Assembly: GCA_030425425.1 (NCBI GenBank)
Contig: JAUIAO010000020.1
Location: 25,379 to 89,378, forward strand
Reading direction: 5' to 3'
DNA length: 64,000 nt
From: Bacteroidia bacterium
GTDB lineage: Bacteria > Bacteroidota > Bacteroidia > Cytophagales > Cyclobacteriaceae
A program made the position numbers and the translations under genes. Positions within the stretch are counted from its first letter, which is position 1, and each line of letters starts with the position of its first letter. The notes beneath the pieces are model-generated. The model searched no databases. It saw only the letters and a program-made list of their open reading frames with translations, and was not told the origin of the DNA. This document shows positions 26,117-36,400 of the stretch, one piece after another.

Positions 26117-26761
26117 ATGGAACTACTCCAACAACTTCTTGCCAGACCGGATGCCAATATGCTTATTGATAGAGCAAATGAAATACTTCAAGCAGAGCAT
26201 GTAAAAAGAGAGCAGTTCTATAATGACATCACCCCAAACGATAAAGCGGAGTTTATTCAGGGGGAGGTGATTTTTCATTCTCCAGTTAAAAATCGTCATA
26301 ACAGAGTAACGCTGAGAATTGCAAAAATTCTAGATACTATAGTGGCAGTTAATGATTTGGGTCAGGTGGGGATTGAAAAGCTATTGATTTCACTTACCAG
26401 AAATGATTATGAGCCCGATGTGTGCTTTTTTTCGAAAGTAAAAAGTGATGCCTTTACAGATGATCAGATGCAGTTTCCAGCACCAGATTTGGTAGTAGAA
26501 GTGCTTTCTGAATCTACGGAAAAAAGAGATCGAGGGGTAAAATTTGATGATTACGCCCTTCATGGGGTTAATGAGTACTGGATTGTTGATCCTGATAATG
26601 AAACAGTAGAACAGTATTTATTGGATGGGACGACTTATAAACTCCATATCAAAACACAAGACGGTCATATCACATCACAGGCAATTCCCAATTTGAGAGT
26701 ATTGGCAACAGCCTTTTTCAACGACTCAGATAATTTGTCAGAAATCAAACGACTACTCTGA
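26117..26761 (+). CDS. Uma2-family (PD-(D/E)XK-like) endonuclease domain protein
   Basis: About 214 residues from the ATG at 26117, chosen because the promoter at 26071-26101 overlaps any earlier start. The Uma2 core is visible: EFIQGEVIFHSP near the N-terminus, YEPDVCFFSKV, DLVVEVLSEST with the catalytic-type Glu, then KFDDYALHGVNEYWIVDP. The family has a restriction-endonuclease fold, is expanded in cyanobacteria and Bacteroidota, and its role is unknown. It lies between the btuFCD-like operon and the cobalamin riboswitch by location only; no functional link is evident. Confidence 0.88.
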   Translation: MELLQQLLARPDANMLIDRANEILQAEHVKREQFYNDITPNDKAEFIQGEVIFHSPVKNRHNRVTLRIAKILDTIVAVNDLGQVGIEKLLISLTRNDYEPDVCFFSKVKSDAFTDDQMQFPAPDLVVEVLSESTEKRDRGVKFDDYALHGVNEYWIVDPDNETVEQYLLDGTTYKLHIKTQDGHITSQAIPNLRVLATAFFNDSDNLSEIKRLL

Positions 26762-26794
26762 AAATCTAAACTACATTTGTTCCGATTTTGGTTG

Positions 26795-26965
26795 CTGACA
26801 GGCAAACGTCTGAAAGCATTGAAAGGGAATCCCGTGAAATACGGGAGCTGTCCCCGCAACTGTGAATCCCATTAGATGATTGGTCTCATCTTGCCACTGC
26901 ACTGAACCCGTTGACGTGTGGGAAGGCGACCGATCAGGGAAAGCCAGGAGACCTGCCACGATCAT
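26795..26965 (+). ncRNA. Cobalamin (AdoCbl) riboswitch
   Basis: Conserved blocks of the cobalamin aptamer occur in order: GGGAATCCCGTGAAATACGG at 26825-26844, the B12-box-proximal AGCTGTCCCCGCAACTGTG at 26846-26864, and AGCCAGGAGACCTGCC at 26942-26957. A -7 like motif TACATTTG (26772-26779) inside the end of the Uma2 gene could start the transcript. The BtuB-like receptor gene begins about 110 bases downstream, and high cobalamin is expected to turn it off. Ends of the aptamer are approximate. Confidence 0.95.
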
Positions 26966-27075
26966 TAATATTTACCAAGCTTCGGGATGAAAGCAGTGGG
27001 AATTCGAACCATCCGTGGTTTTAATATCCAATACTTTTTACCGATGGCTTTGAATTGAATAAACAGTTCATAGTC

Positions 27076-28917
27076 ATGAGATTCTTTATTACAGGCATAC
27101 TTTTTATAAGCGCATTTTATTCATTTGCTCAGAGGGACACTGTTCATTTGAAAGAGGTCAATATCTCCGGAGAGCCTTATCAGCGGTTTTCGGCAGGTGG
27201 AGACTTTAAACAGATTCAGCTCAGTGATCACGATGTAGAACTAGCCGATGCGTTGGCAGATGAATCTTCCATTTTTTTTAAATCCTATGGGAATCATCAG
27301 CTGACCTCCATTTCATTTCGTGGTACCGGAGCACAGCACACCAATGTACTTTGGCATGGTATACAGGCCAATTATCCTACACTTGGTCAGATGGACTTTT
27401 CTCAATGGCCAGTTTGGATGATGGAATCTGTAGATCTAATTACTGGAGGTGATGGGGCTCTCTATGGGTCAGGTGCAATCGGTGGTACAGTGTTGATCGA
27501 TTCTGAACTGAAACACGATGACCAGACGAATGCAGTCGTAACAAGAGGACTGGGCAGCTTTGGATATCATTATGGCGGAGTAAAAGCAAATATTTCATTG
27601 GGTGATTTCACCATCAGGGTCAAATCTTTTCGAAGTGATTTGAGAAATGATTTTAAATATGAAGTGGCAGGGCAAACCAAAAAGTTACTCTACTCAGGAG
27701 TGCATAACGAGGGGTATGACGGATTGCTTCAATATCGAAAAAGTCACAAAAAATACTTTTTACATGCTAGTTATTTCAAGGGAGACAGGTCTATTCAGCC
27801 GGGTATTATAAGCACAGGATCTCAGGGAGACCTGATTACCAAAAACCTAAGAATTGCTTTGGGGATGGTGGTAGAAAAAAAGCAAAAGAGCTTTTCATAT
27901 ACTCTGGCGTATTTGCTAAATGATCAGTTGTACTATGATACTATACCTACAGCAGCACATCAGCTATCAGGAGTAATCAATTACCACAGAGATTGGAAAA
28001 AATGGCTTTCTTTTCGAGTAGGGGCTAATGCGAATGCTTTTACGGTAGTCTCAGAGAATTATCAGAAAGATCAGCGCGATTATCAATTAGATTTTTATTC
28101 CTCTGCGGAATTCAGACCATTTAAATGGTGGACAGGTGTGATCAACCTTCGGCAGTCTATTTATAAACACAATGCGCCGTTTACTCCATCATTTGGCAAT
28201 GAGTTTAGATTAATCAATACACAGAAAACAAGTCTGAAATTAAAAGCCAAAACCGCATTCGGTTTCAGGTATCCAACACTCAACGATCGATACTGGATTC
28301 CCGGAGGGAATCCGGATTTGAATCCGGAGACTAGCCTCACCACTGAGGGGTCGGTCCATATACAACAGACCTTCACGGATTTCAATTATCTGATCAAATT
28401 GTCAACATACAAGACCTGGTCGGATGACTGGATTATTTGGTTGCCTGTGAATGGGGCCATTTGGAGTCCCGTTAATTATCGTCAGGTAGAAATCACAGGA
28501 ATCAACTTGTCTGGAAGCATCAAAACCAAGTTTTTCAAGCAAGAGGAATTAACCTTTTCATACGATAATATCCAATCTCTCAACCAGTCCGGCAGCAGTG
28601 CCGGCAGACAGATGCCTTACACTCCTTCTGAATTGTTTTCCACGAAATATAATTGGGCATTTAATAAAGTAAACCTATTCATTTCGGAGAGTTACACAGG
28701 TCGCAGATTCAATACATTGGATAATGCGGTTGATCCACACCTCGATCCATATTGGTTATTAGATTTTGGCTTCAATAAGAATTTTCAAACTCGATTAGCT
28801 GAGATCACACTTTCCGGCACTTTAAAAAATATCCTCGACGAGCGTTATCAGGTTATCAATAATTATGCAATGCCGGGAAGAAATTTTGAAATCAGAATGA
28901 CATTAAAAATCAAATAA
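27076..28917 (+). CDS. btuB: TonB-dependent cobalamin receptor (BtuB-like)
   Basis: About 613 residues from the ATG at 27076 (a TTG at 27055 also opens the frame). The signal peptide MRFFITGILFISAFYSFAQ is followed by a plug domain with ADESSIFFKSYGNHQLTSIS, RGTGAQHTNVLWHG and VDLITGGDGALYGSGAIGG, the plug hallmarks of TonB receptors. The rest is a 22-strand-type barrel ending NFEIRMTLKIK. The cobalamin riboswitch directly upstream is the main reason for naming it a B12 receptor rather than a siderophore receptor. It lacks the carboxypeptidase-like N-terminal domain of SusC proteins. It works with the btuFCD-like transporter encoded divergently. Confidence 0.9.
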   Translation: MRFFITGILFISAFYSFAQRDTVHLKEVNISGEPYQRFSAGGDFKQIQLSDHDVELADALADESSIFFKSYGNHQLTSISFRGTGAQHTNVLWHGIQANYPTLGQMDFSQWPVWMMESVDLITGGDGALYGSGAIGGTVLIDSELKHDDQTNAVVTRGLGSFGYHYGGVKANISLGDFTIRVKSFRSDLRNDFKYEVAGQTKKLLYSGVHNEGYDGLLQYRKSHKKYFLHASYFKGDRSIQPGIISTGSQGDLITKNLRIALGMVVEKKQKSFSYTLAYLLNDQLYYDTIPTAAHQLSGVINYHRDWKKWLSFRVGANANAFTVVSENYQKDQRDYQLDFYSSAEFRPFKWWTGVINLRQSIYKHNAPFTPSFGNEFRLINTQKTSLKLKAKTAFGFRYPTLNDRYWIPGGNPDLNPETSLTTEGSVHIQQTFTDFNYLIKLSTYKTWSDDWIIWLPVNGAIWSPVNYRQVEITGINLSGSIKTKFFKQEELTFSYDNIQSLNQSGSSAGRQMPYTPSELFSTKYNWAFNKVNLFISESYTGRRFNTLDNAVDPHLDPYWLLDFGFNKNFQTRLAEITLSGTLKNILDERYQVINNYAMPGRNFEIRMTLKIK

Positions 28918-28918
28918 A

Positions 28919-29977
28919 ATGAATAACAGAATACTATTTTTTGTAGGAGTGATTTGCCTCCTGTCGTTTTTCTCATCTTGTGATTCATCTAATCCGGAAC
29001 CAGATGATGAAACTACTACTGATACAATCCCGACAGATTCCAGTTTATTTAACCATGGTGTGTTCGTGATCAATGAAGGGAATTTTAATGATGCCGATGG
29101 GTCTCTCACTTTTATAGGAGAAGATGGTGCTCTGCAGAACAATTTGTTCAATTCAATAAATAATGAAACGTTAGGTGATGTGGTACAGTCTGCGCACGCG
29201 GCATCAGATAAGCTTTACATAGTGGTCAATAATTCCAATAAGGTAGAAGTGGTGTCCCTGGATAGTCTAAGTAGTCTCCGAACGATTACAGGACTTGGTA
29301 TGCCAAGGTACATGGCTTCACAGGACGGCTATGGATATCTGACCGAGTGGGTAAGCTTTACATCTTCAGGTCAGGTGAAGAAGATTGATCTTTCAACAGA
29401 TGAAGTAATAGATAGCATTGCTACTGGTTCAGGTGCTGAGTATGCTCTGGTTGCGAAAGACAAACTTTATGTTTCCAATAATTGGTCAAACACAATCAGC
29501 GTAATAGACCTGAATACTTTTCAGAAAATTAAAGATGTGGAAGTAGGAGATGGAGCGAATTATATGCTTGTAGATGCAGGAGGAGATGTTTGGGTAGGAG
29601 TTGCTGGTGCATATCAATCAAATGATGGGAAGTTGGTCGAAATAGATCATCAAGCAGATACAGTCAAAAGGGCTTTTGAATTGAATATGAATTTCAATGG
29701 AAAAATCGCGATCAATCCAGCGGGTGATTTAATTTATTTCACACAGTCAAACTCTTTATATAGTGCCGATTTGGCATTGGGAGAAGTGGAAAAAGATTAT
29801 ACCCTTACAGAAGCAATTTCTGTCTATGGAATTGGTGTTTCACCATCTGGAAATATATATGTTTCCGATGCAGGTACATTTATTGAAAATGGAATGGTCT
29901 TTAAATTTTCCGATACTTATGATCTCCTAGATTCTTATAAAGTTGGGAGAATTCCAGGAGCATTCACCTTCAATTAA
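28919..29977 (+). CDS. YncE-like beta-propeller lipoprotein of the B12 uptake locus
   Basis: A 352-residue protein with a lipoprotein signal (VICLLSFFSSCDSS). Repeated blade-like segments follow, such as DKLYIVVNNSNKVEVVSLDSL, DKLYVSNNWSNTISVIDLNTF and GNIYVSDAGTFIENG, typical of YncE/NHL-type propellers and of the DUF5074-like proteins that often sit next to BtuB genes in Bacteroidota. Its ATG is one base after the receptor stop, so the two are coupled and share the riboswitch. It may help capture cobalamin at the surface; that is inference from position. Its 3' end overlaps the convergent meaB gene by eight bases. Confidence 0.85.
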   Translation: MNNRILFFVGVICLLSFFSSCDSSNPEPDDETTTDTIPTDSSLFNHGVFVINEGNFNDADGSLTFIGEDGALQNNLFNSINNETLGDVVQSAHAASDKLYIVVNNSNKVEVVSLDSLSSLRTITGLGMPRYMASQDGYGYLTEWVSFTSSGQVKKIDLSTDEVIDSIATGSGAEYALVAKDKLYVSNNWSNTISVIDLNTFQKIKDVEVGDGANYMLVDAGGDVWVGVAGAYQSNDGKLVEIDHQADTVKRAFELNMNFNGKIAINPAGDLIYFTQSNSLYSADLALGEVEKDYTLTEAISVYGIGVSPSGNIYVSDAGTFIENGMVFKFSDTYDLLDSYKVGRIPGAFTFN

Positions 29978-30944
29978 ATATTTGATCGACTGCATGGCGG
30001 ACGGAAAGTTCGCCTGTTTTCACTTGCTCCCTGAGTTCGGAAATTTTTGCGGAGTTCATCGGGTTATTAAAAAACTCCTGTTCTAGCCTTTCCATAATCA
30101 TATCATTCATCCATTTTAGGTTTTGATTGACCCGGTTATGCTTCAAATACCCCGAGGAGAGTGATTTGTTTTGAAACTCCTTGATTAAGTCCCAAATATG
30201 ATCCGTACCATTATTTTCTATCGCAGAGCTTGTAGTTACAGGGACAGTCCAGTTGGCACCATGAGGAGGAAATAAATGCAACGCATTTTGATAGGCTTTC
30301 TTCGCCATTTTAGCTGCCTTGATATTTTGTCCGTCAGCCTTGTTGATGACCAGAGCGTCGGCCATCTCCATGATTCCTCTTTTGATTCCCTGTAATTCAT
30401 CTCCTCCACCAGCTAGCATCAGGAGTAAGAAGAAGTCTACCATATTATTCACAGCAGTTTCACTTTGACCAACCCCCACTGTCTCTACAATGATCACATC
30501 ATAGCCTGCTGCTTCGCAAAGGAGTATGGTTTCTCTGGTTTTTTGTGCAACTCCACCCAGCGATTTTCCCGACGGGCTGGGACGTATGTATGCCTTTGGA
30601 TTGAGTGAAAGATTCTGCATCCTTGTTTTGTCACCAAGTATGCTGCCTTTATTAAGTGAGCTGGTTGGGTCTATTGATAGAACTGCCAATTGGTGCTTTT
30701 CAGTAATTTTTGATCCAATAGACTCTATAAATGTACTCTTTCCCACGCCAGGTACACCAGTAATACCTATTCTAAGACTATTACCCGTATGGGGGAGAAT
30801 ACTGTCAAGAAGCTGAGCTGCAAGAGCTTGATCTTCAGGTCGTTTACTTTCTATCAGCGTAATTGCTCTGCTGAGCATTACCCTATCTGAATTTATTACT
30901 CCTTGATAATATGCTTCCAAAGAAGGACGAGAGAATCTTTTCAT
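29970..30944 (-). CDS. meaB: Methylmalonyl-CoA mutase-associated G3E GTPase MeaB
   Basis: About 324 residues from the ATG at 30944. The upstream frame start at 30968 is unlikely because the -7 motif TAACTTTG (30973-30966, minus strand) overlaps it. Walker A GITGVPGVGKSTFIES, LSIDPTSSLNKGSILGDKTRM and VIIVETVGVGQSE are the MeaB/ArgK hallmarks; VINKADGQN is the guanine-specificity motif. MeaB gates loading of adenosylcobalamin into methylmalonyl-CoA mutase and protects it from inactivation. The mutase gene is at 33471-36494, beyond two unrelated genes, so the pair is near but not in one operon. Confidence 0.93.
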   Translation of the reverse strand: MKRFSRPSLEAYYQGVINSDRVMLSRAITLIESKRPEDQALAAQLLDSILPHTGNSLRIGITGVPGVGKSTFIESIGSKITEKHQLAVLSIDPTSSLNKGSILGDKTRMQNLSLNPKAYIRPSPSGKSLGGVAQKTRETILLCEAAGYDVIIVETVGVGQSETAVNNMVDFFLLLMLAGGGDELQGIKRGIMEMADALVINKADGQNIKAAKMAKKAYQNALHLFPPHGANWTVPVTTSSAIENNGTDHIWDLIKEFQNKSLSSGYLKHNRVNQNLKWMNDMIMERLEQEFFNNPMNSAKISELREQVKTGELSVRHAVDQIFN

Positions 30945-30965
30945 TTTGATGCAATGAATATAAAC

Positions 30966-30999
30966 CAAAGTTAAACAGATAGGAGAAGGTGAGAGACAA
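30966..30999 (-). promoter_or_regulatory. Promoter-like motif of meaB
   Basis: TAACTTTG on the minus strand at 30973-30966 matches TAnnTTTG; a TTG at 30999-30997 is 23 bases upstream, slightly longer than usual spacing. It decides the start of meaB at 30944. Confidence 0.4.
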
Positions 31000-31165
31000 A
31001 TTCAGCTTCAACAATTAATTCGGGATCAAGCAGACTTATTGCCTGAAAAATTGTTATTTTTCAATAAAAAATTATATTTTACTTATATTGCGTTTGATGT
31101 GTGAAGGAATGCATATTAATTGCAGGGTGAAATAAACTCTTTTTTTACCCGCTAACCTTAATATC

Positions 31166-32428
31166 ATGTTTAGAAAATTCTGGCTCGATACAATTCTTGG
31201 AACAGCCTTCATCTTTGGATTGATGGGATTCTTTGGAAGCGTTACCGCTTTCAACATCTTCGATATGTTCGATCCTATTGGTGATGCATTCGATGATATG
31301 GAATTCACAGATATTGTGTTTTCACAGTTGAGAGATGATCCTGTAGCTGATGATCGTGTCATATTAGTGAATATCAGTGATTTAGGTCGTGCTGATATAG
31401 GGATGATGCTTCAGATTATAAGTGGGTATAATCCGGCTTGCATAGGCATTGACTCATTCTTCTATGAGCCCCGCGATGAGGAAGATACCGTGGGTGTGAT
31501 GGGGGACATGATGCTGATGGAAGGACTTGCAAGCGTTGAAAATTTAGTGTTGGCAGAGAAGTTGCTGTTTCATGAATCTGATCCAGAAAAGGATTCCTTA
31601 GCCTTTTCATGGGAAGGCTTCAATCAATTTGCAGATGCAAATGCTTTTGTAAACCTTCTGACTGATGCAGAAGAGCAGGAAGACCTTAAAATGTGTAGGA
31701 AGTTTTTACCGAAGCACGATATCAATGGTGAGCAACGAGTTGCATTTGCTATTAAAATGGCTAGTTATTATGATTCTGCAGCAGCAGCTGAGTTTCTTGA
31801 GAGAGAGAATGTAGAGGAAATGATTAACTATACCGGTAATGTTTTGGATTATGGAGCTACAAAATTCGGTACCAAGTTTTTTGCTCTTGATGTTCCCGAC
31901 GTTTTCAACGAGAACTTTACGGCAGATATGATCGAAGGAAAAGTGGTCATGTTCTGTTATTTAGGGAAATATCTGGGAGATCGAGAATCCTTAGAAGATA
32001 AGTTTTATACCCCATTAAATGAAAAATATATTGGTAGGGCTTTTCCTGATATGTATGGAGGGGTGATTCATGCCAATATCATCTCTATGGTATTGAACAG
32101 GGATTATATCAATTATATGAGTGATACTGTCGGTAATCTTTTTGGCATACTATTGGCTTGGCTCAATGTGGTATTGTTTTCATGGATTTATAAGAGAATA
32201 CCTAAGTGGTATGATGGTATGACCAAATTGTTTCAGTTGCTTGAGGTTACAGTTCTGGTGTTTTTACTTATATATACTATGGAAGCCTTTAGCTACAAGC
32301 TAGAACTCACTTGGGGTATGGTTGCGGTAGCTTTGGCTGGTGATTCTCTGGAAGTTTACTACGGTGTAGTGAAGAACGCATTTACGAAAGAAGGACGAAA
32401 GTCTTTGTTAAAAATGGATAAATTATAA
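31166..32428 (+). CDS. CHASE2-domain membrane protein without output domain
   Basis: A 420-residue protein. One hydrophobic segment near residues 8-30 is followed by a large extracytoplasmic CHASE2-like domain (VILVNISDLGRADIGMMLQII, CIGIDSFFYEPR, and near the end KVVMFCYLGKYLG and PDMYGGVIHANIISMVL, all expected CHASE2 blocks). Three more hydrophobic helices follow (from about residue 315), then a short basic tail. CHASE2 normally senses ligands for adenylyl cyclases, kinases or GGDEF proteins, but nothing catalytic is attached here. The FecR-like protein encoded 24 bases downstream is the obvious partner. Confidence 0.85.
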   Translation: MFRKFWLDTILGTAFIFGLMGFFGSVTAFNIFDMFDPIGDAFDDMEFTDIVFSQLRDDPVADDRVILVNISDLGRADIGMMLQIISGYNPACIGIDSFFYEPRDEEDTVGVMGDMMLMEGLASVENLVLAEKLLFHESDPEKDSLAFSWEGFNQFADANAFVNLLTDAEEQEDLKMCRKFLPKHDINGEQRVAFAIKMASYYDSAAAAEFLERENVEEMINYTGNVLDYGATKFGTKFFALDVPDVFNENFTADMIEGKVVMFCYLGKYLGDRESLEDKFYTPLNEKYIGRAFPDMYGGVIHANIISMVLNRDYINYMSDTVGNLFGILLAWLNVVLFSWIYKRIPKWYDGMTKLFQLLEVTVLVFLLIYTMEAFSYKLELTWGMVAVALAGDSLEVYYGVVKNAFTKEGRKSLLKMDKL

Positions 32429-32452
32429 CTTTACATATTTATTAAACGCTAT

Positions 32453-33391
32453 ATGATTATGAGAAAATTTATTTCTTACGCCTTTGTAGCAGGATTGATG
32501 TTCATGTTTAGTGCAGTTTCTGCACAAGACTATGCATTTAGAGTGCTTGCTAATAAAGGTACCAACCAGGTGAAAAAAGCAGGTTCTGGATCTCCTGAAT
32601 CACTAAAAACTGGGGCGAAGTTGAATTCTGGCGATGAAATCATCGCATCCGAAGGTGCATATATTGGTTTGATGCATAAGTCTGGTAAAACGACTGAAAT
32701 CAGAGGTGCTGGAACCAAGAAAGTAGCAGATCTTGAAAAAACCATTAATACAGGGAGTACGAGTATCGCAAGTAGATATGCAGCGTACGTTTCTAGTAAA
32801 ATGAATGAGCAGGAAAATGGCAGCTACAGATCAAGAAGTAATGCAACAGGGGCAGTTTCTCGCGGTAGTACTTATGCCATTGATTTGATGATGTCCAAGG
32901 ATATTGACTTGTTAGGTGATGTGGCTATTTTGAGATGGGGTATTTCTGAAGATGATACTACCTTTCAAGATGGAGACCTTTTCGTAGTAAGCATTTACAA
33001 CATTTTTGATGAGGAGATATTCTCACAAGAAACAGAAAAGACTTCAATGAAACTTGATTTTGCTGATGAGGATCTTCAATATGACATGGGATTATATATT
33101 GTTGAGATCACTAAAAAGGGCGATGAAGAATTTAAGTCTAAGAAAGTTGGTATCAGAAAAGTTAACAACGAAGAGAGAGTTGAGGTTAGAGAAAACCTTG
33201 CCAATCTGAAGAGCGAAGTTTCGGAAGATTCTCCTTTAAATAAGATTATCTACGCTTCATTCTATGAAGAAAATGGATTGCTTTTGGATGCTTTGACAAA
33301 ATATGAAGAAGCTGTTCGTCAGTCTCCAGATGTTGAAGATTTTCAAGAGCTATACAATGCATTCCTGATCAAAAATGGATTTGCGCAATAA
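32453..33391 (+). CDS. FecR-like periplasmic protein with C-terminal TPR segment
   Basis: A 312-residue protein (310 if the second ATG at 32459 is used) with a signal peptide ending SAVSAQ. Residues ~25-90 (AFRVLANKGTNQVKKAGS, LKTGAKLNSGDEIIASEGAYIGLMHKSGKTTEIRG) fit the FecR domain, which binds partner proteins in the periplasm. The middle has a beta-sandwich-like part (VAILRWGISEDDTTFQDG), and the end holds a TPR-like helix pair (DALTKYEEAVRQSPDVEDFQELYNAF). Pairs of CHASE2 and FecR proteins occur in other bacteria, mainly in cyanobacteria. A bidirectional hairpin terminator follows at 33421-33448. Confidence 0.78.
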   Translation: MIMRKFISYAFVAGLMFMFSAVSAQDYAFRVLANKGTNQVKKAGSGSPESLKTGAKLNSGDEIIASEGAYIGLMHKSGKTTEIRGAGTKKVADLEKTINTGSTSIASRYAAYVSSKMNEQENGSYRSRSNATGAVSRGSTYAIDLMMSKDIDLLGDVAILRWGISEDDTTFQDGDLFVVSIYNIFDEEIFSQETEKTSMKLDFADEDLQYDMGLYIVEITKKGDEEFKSKKVGIRKVNNEERVEVRENLANLKSEVSEDSPLNKIIYASFYEENGLLLDALTKYEEAVRQSPDVEDFQELYNAFLIKNGFAQ

Positions 33392-33420
33392 GTAGTATTT
33401 GTATAAAAGAATAAAAGCAA

Positions 33421-33448
33421 AAACCCGATTTCGTGAGAAATCGGGTTT
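33421..33448. terminator. Bidirectional intrinsic terminator
   Basis: A 12-bp stem (AAACCCGATTTC and its complement, loop GTGA) between convergent genes, flanked by A-rich sequence on the left and a T run on the right, so it can end transcription from both sides. Confidence 0.9.
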
Positions 33449-33470
33449 TTTTGTGAGCTATTAGAAGTTT

Positions 33471-36400
33471 CTAGTCTTCCAGAAACTGATTAAGAATTTC
33501 AATTGCAGCTTTGGAGATAATAGTACCAGGACCAAAAATGAAGGATGTTCCGTGCTCCTTTAAGTATTGATGGTCACTCTCAGGAATGATGCCTCCTGCC
33601 ACTACTAAAATATCTTCTCTTCCAATCCTTTTCAATTCATCGACCAATTCTGGAACTAATGTCTTATGTCCTCCAGCCAAAGAGGACGCTCCTACAATGT
33701 GTACATCATTTTCTGCGGACTGCATGGCTGCCTCTGCGGGTGTTTGAAAAAGAGGCCCCATATCCACATCGAATCCTAAATCAGCGAAGGCTGTAGCAAT
33801 AACCTTTGCTCCACGATCATGGCCATCTTGTCCCATCTTTGCAATCAGGATTCTAGGCCTTCGTCCTTCTATTTTTTCAAACTCATCGGCTAGCTTAATA
33901 GCTTTTTGAAAATCCTCGTTTTGACTGATTTCTGATGAATATATTCCCGAAACGGTTTGATTATGCGCCTCGTATCGTCCAAATTCCTTTTCCATGGCTA
34001 AAGATATTTCTCCTAAGGTTGCTCTTACACGCGCCGCCTGAATAGCCAATTCTAATAGGTTTCCCTCTCCTGATTTGGCACATTTTTCAAGAGCATTCAG
34101 TGCTTCCTGCGTTTTTTGATCGTTTCGATATGATTTGGTTTGATTAATTCTCTCAATCTGTTTCTTACGAACTTCGTTATTGTCAACCTCTAGAAGCTCT
34201 ATCTCCACTTTTTCTTCATACTGGAATCTATTGATTCCTACGATTACCTCCTTGCCCGAGTCAATTTTGGCCTGTTTTCGTGCGGCAGCTTCTTCTATTT
34301 TTAATTTTGGATACCCTTGCTCAATTGCCTTAGCCATACCACCCATTTCTTCTACCTCTTGTATGATTCCCCATGCTTCTTCGATCAACTCATGGGTGAT
34401 TTTTTCCACTTTGTCCGATCCTCCCCAAGGGTCAATCACTTGAGTGATGTTGATTTCGTTTTGGAGGTATTTCTGAGTTTCACGTGCAATTGCAGCCGAA
34501 TAATCAGTTGGTAATGCGATCGCTTCGTCCAGTGCATTCGTGTGAAGAGATTGTGTATGCCCAAAAGCAGCAGAAAGTGCCTCTATAGCCGTTCTGCCTA
34601 CATTGTTGTATGGGTCTTGGGCAGTAAGACTATATCCGGAAGTTTGGCAATGTGTTCTCAATGCCATTGATTTAGGATTTTGGGGGTTAAACTGTTTGAC
34701 CAACTTAGCCCACAAAATTCTACCAGCTCTCATTTTGGCGATTTCTGAGAAAAAATTCATGCCAATTCCCCAGAAAAATGACAGTCTGGGAGCAAAAGAG
34801 TCTATAGGAATCCCAGCCTCTATTCCTGTGCGTATATACTCCAAGCCATCGGCGAGGGTAAAAGCCAACTCAATTGCCGCTGTGGCACCTGCTTCATGCA
34901 TGTGATACCCGCTTATGCTGATTGAGTTGAAGCGCGGCATGTTTTGAGAAGTGTATTTAAATATATCTGCGATGATTCGCATCGAAGGAGCAGGCGGATA
35001 GATATAGGTATTTCTCACCATAAACTCCTTCAATATATCGTTTTGAATAGTGCCGGAAAGCTTATCTGGAGACACTCCTTGTTCTTCTGCCGCCACAATG
35101 TAGAATGCCATGATTGGGATTACGGCACCATTCATGGTCATGGATACTGACATTTGATCCAATGGAATTTGATCAAAAAGTAGTTTCATGTCCTCTACAG
35201 AATCAATCGCAACACCCGCTTTTCCCACATCACCGCTCACCCTCTGGTGATCACTATCATACCCACGGTGAGTAGCTAGGTCAAAAGCAACAGATAGTCC
35301 TTTTTGTCCGGCGGCAAGATTTCTTCGATAAAATGCATTTGATTCTTCTGCTGTCGAAAAGCCTGCGTATTGTCGGATAGTCCAAGGTCTTACAGCATAC
35401 ATCGTAGCGTATGGTCCGCGCAAATATGGAGGCTGACCAGCACCAAAGTTCATATGCTTGTAACTAGGTGTTTTCTCTTCCTGAAAAGGCTTGATAAGCT
35501 CATCGAATGATAGGTTATCAAAATCTGCACTCAGGTTTTCCCAGATTTTTCGAGCTATCTGATCAGTCAAATGGTCTATAAAATATGAACCGTCTGCAGC
35601 GTGCTGGATTTCCTGTAGTTTAGACTCATGTCGGATCAGATTGCCTATGTTTCGGCTGATCCGTGGTGAACCATTGGCTGCCCAATTAGGATCACCTTGG
35701 TGTAATGACAAACTGTCAATTCCAGCAATCACCGCAGAAAGACATTCTGTGGTCTGTTTCAGTAAATGGTTACCTTCTTCGGAGCCTGGTTGAGTGAACC
35801 CATGGATAATATAATTTGGGTGCTTATTTCCTCTGTAGGTAGAGAGACTGTTTAGTATCAGTTGGATCGATCGAATACGAGCTATTTCGTGAAAAAAATC
35901 TGTCCCAATCTCCAGCAAAATGACTGCATGATCAAAATCCTGGTTTTTAGCGGCTTCAGATATCACCAGCTCCGTGCTCGATAATTTATTTTTACTCGTT
36001 TTTTCAAAAACCAATTGATTTCGAAAATCCCCGTTTTCTACAATGACGTTGGATCCGAAACCTTTAACATTTGGTAATTTGATTTTTTTGTCATCTCTGT
36101 TTATGATGGAAACCTGGCAGTCTTGAAGTGAAATACCCTTTAAGAGAATATTGATATCCATTTCACCAAAAGCTCCTTCAAACAAGACTCCTTCACATCC
36201 AAAATTTAGAGCCTCTAAGGCTTTTTTGTTAGCCAGTTTCTCGTCTGACTCTACCTTTATGTGTTCATACTGTAGCCAATGGCTTTCATGCTTCTTAACT
36301 GAAAGCGCGGTTGGAATGTATCCGAGGTGAATAGATTGAGAATGATCGTAATATGCATTTAAGTCAATTCCTTCAAATGATGACCATTTTAGGGCAGTGT

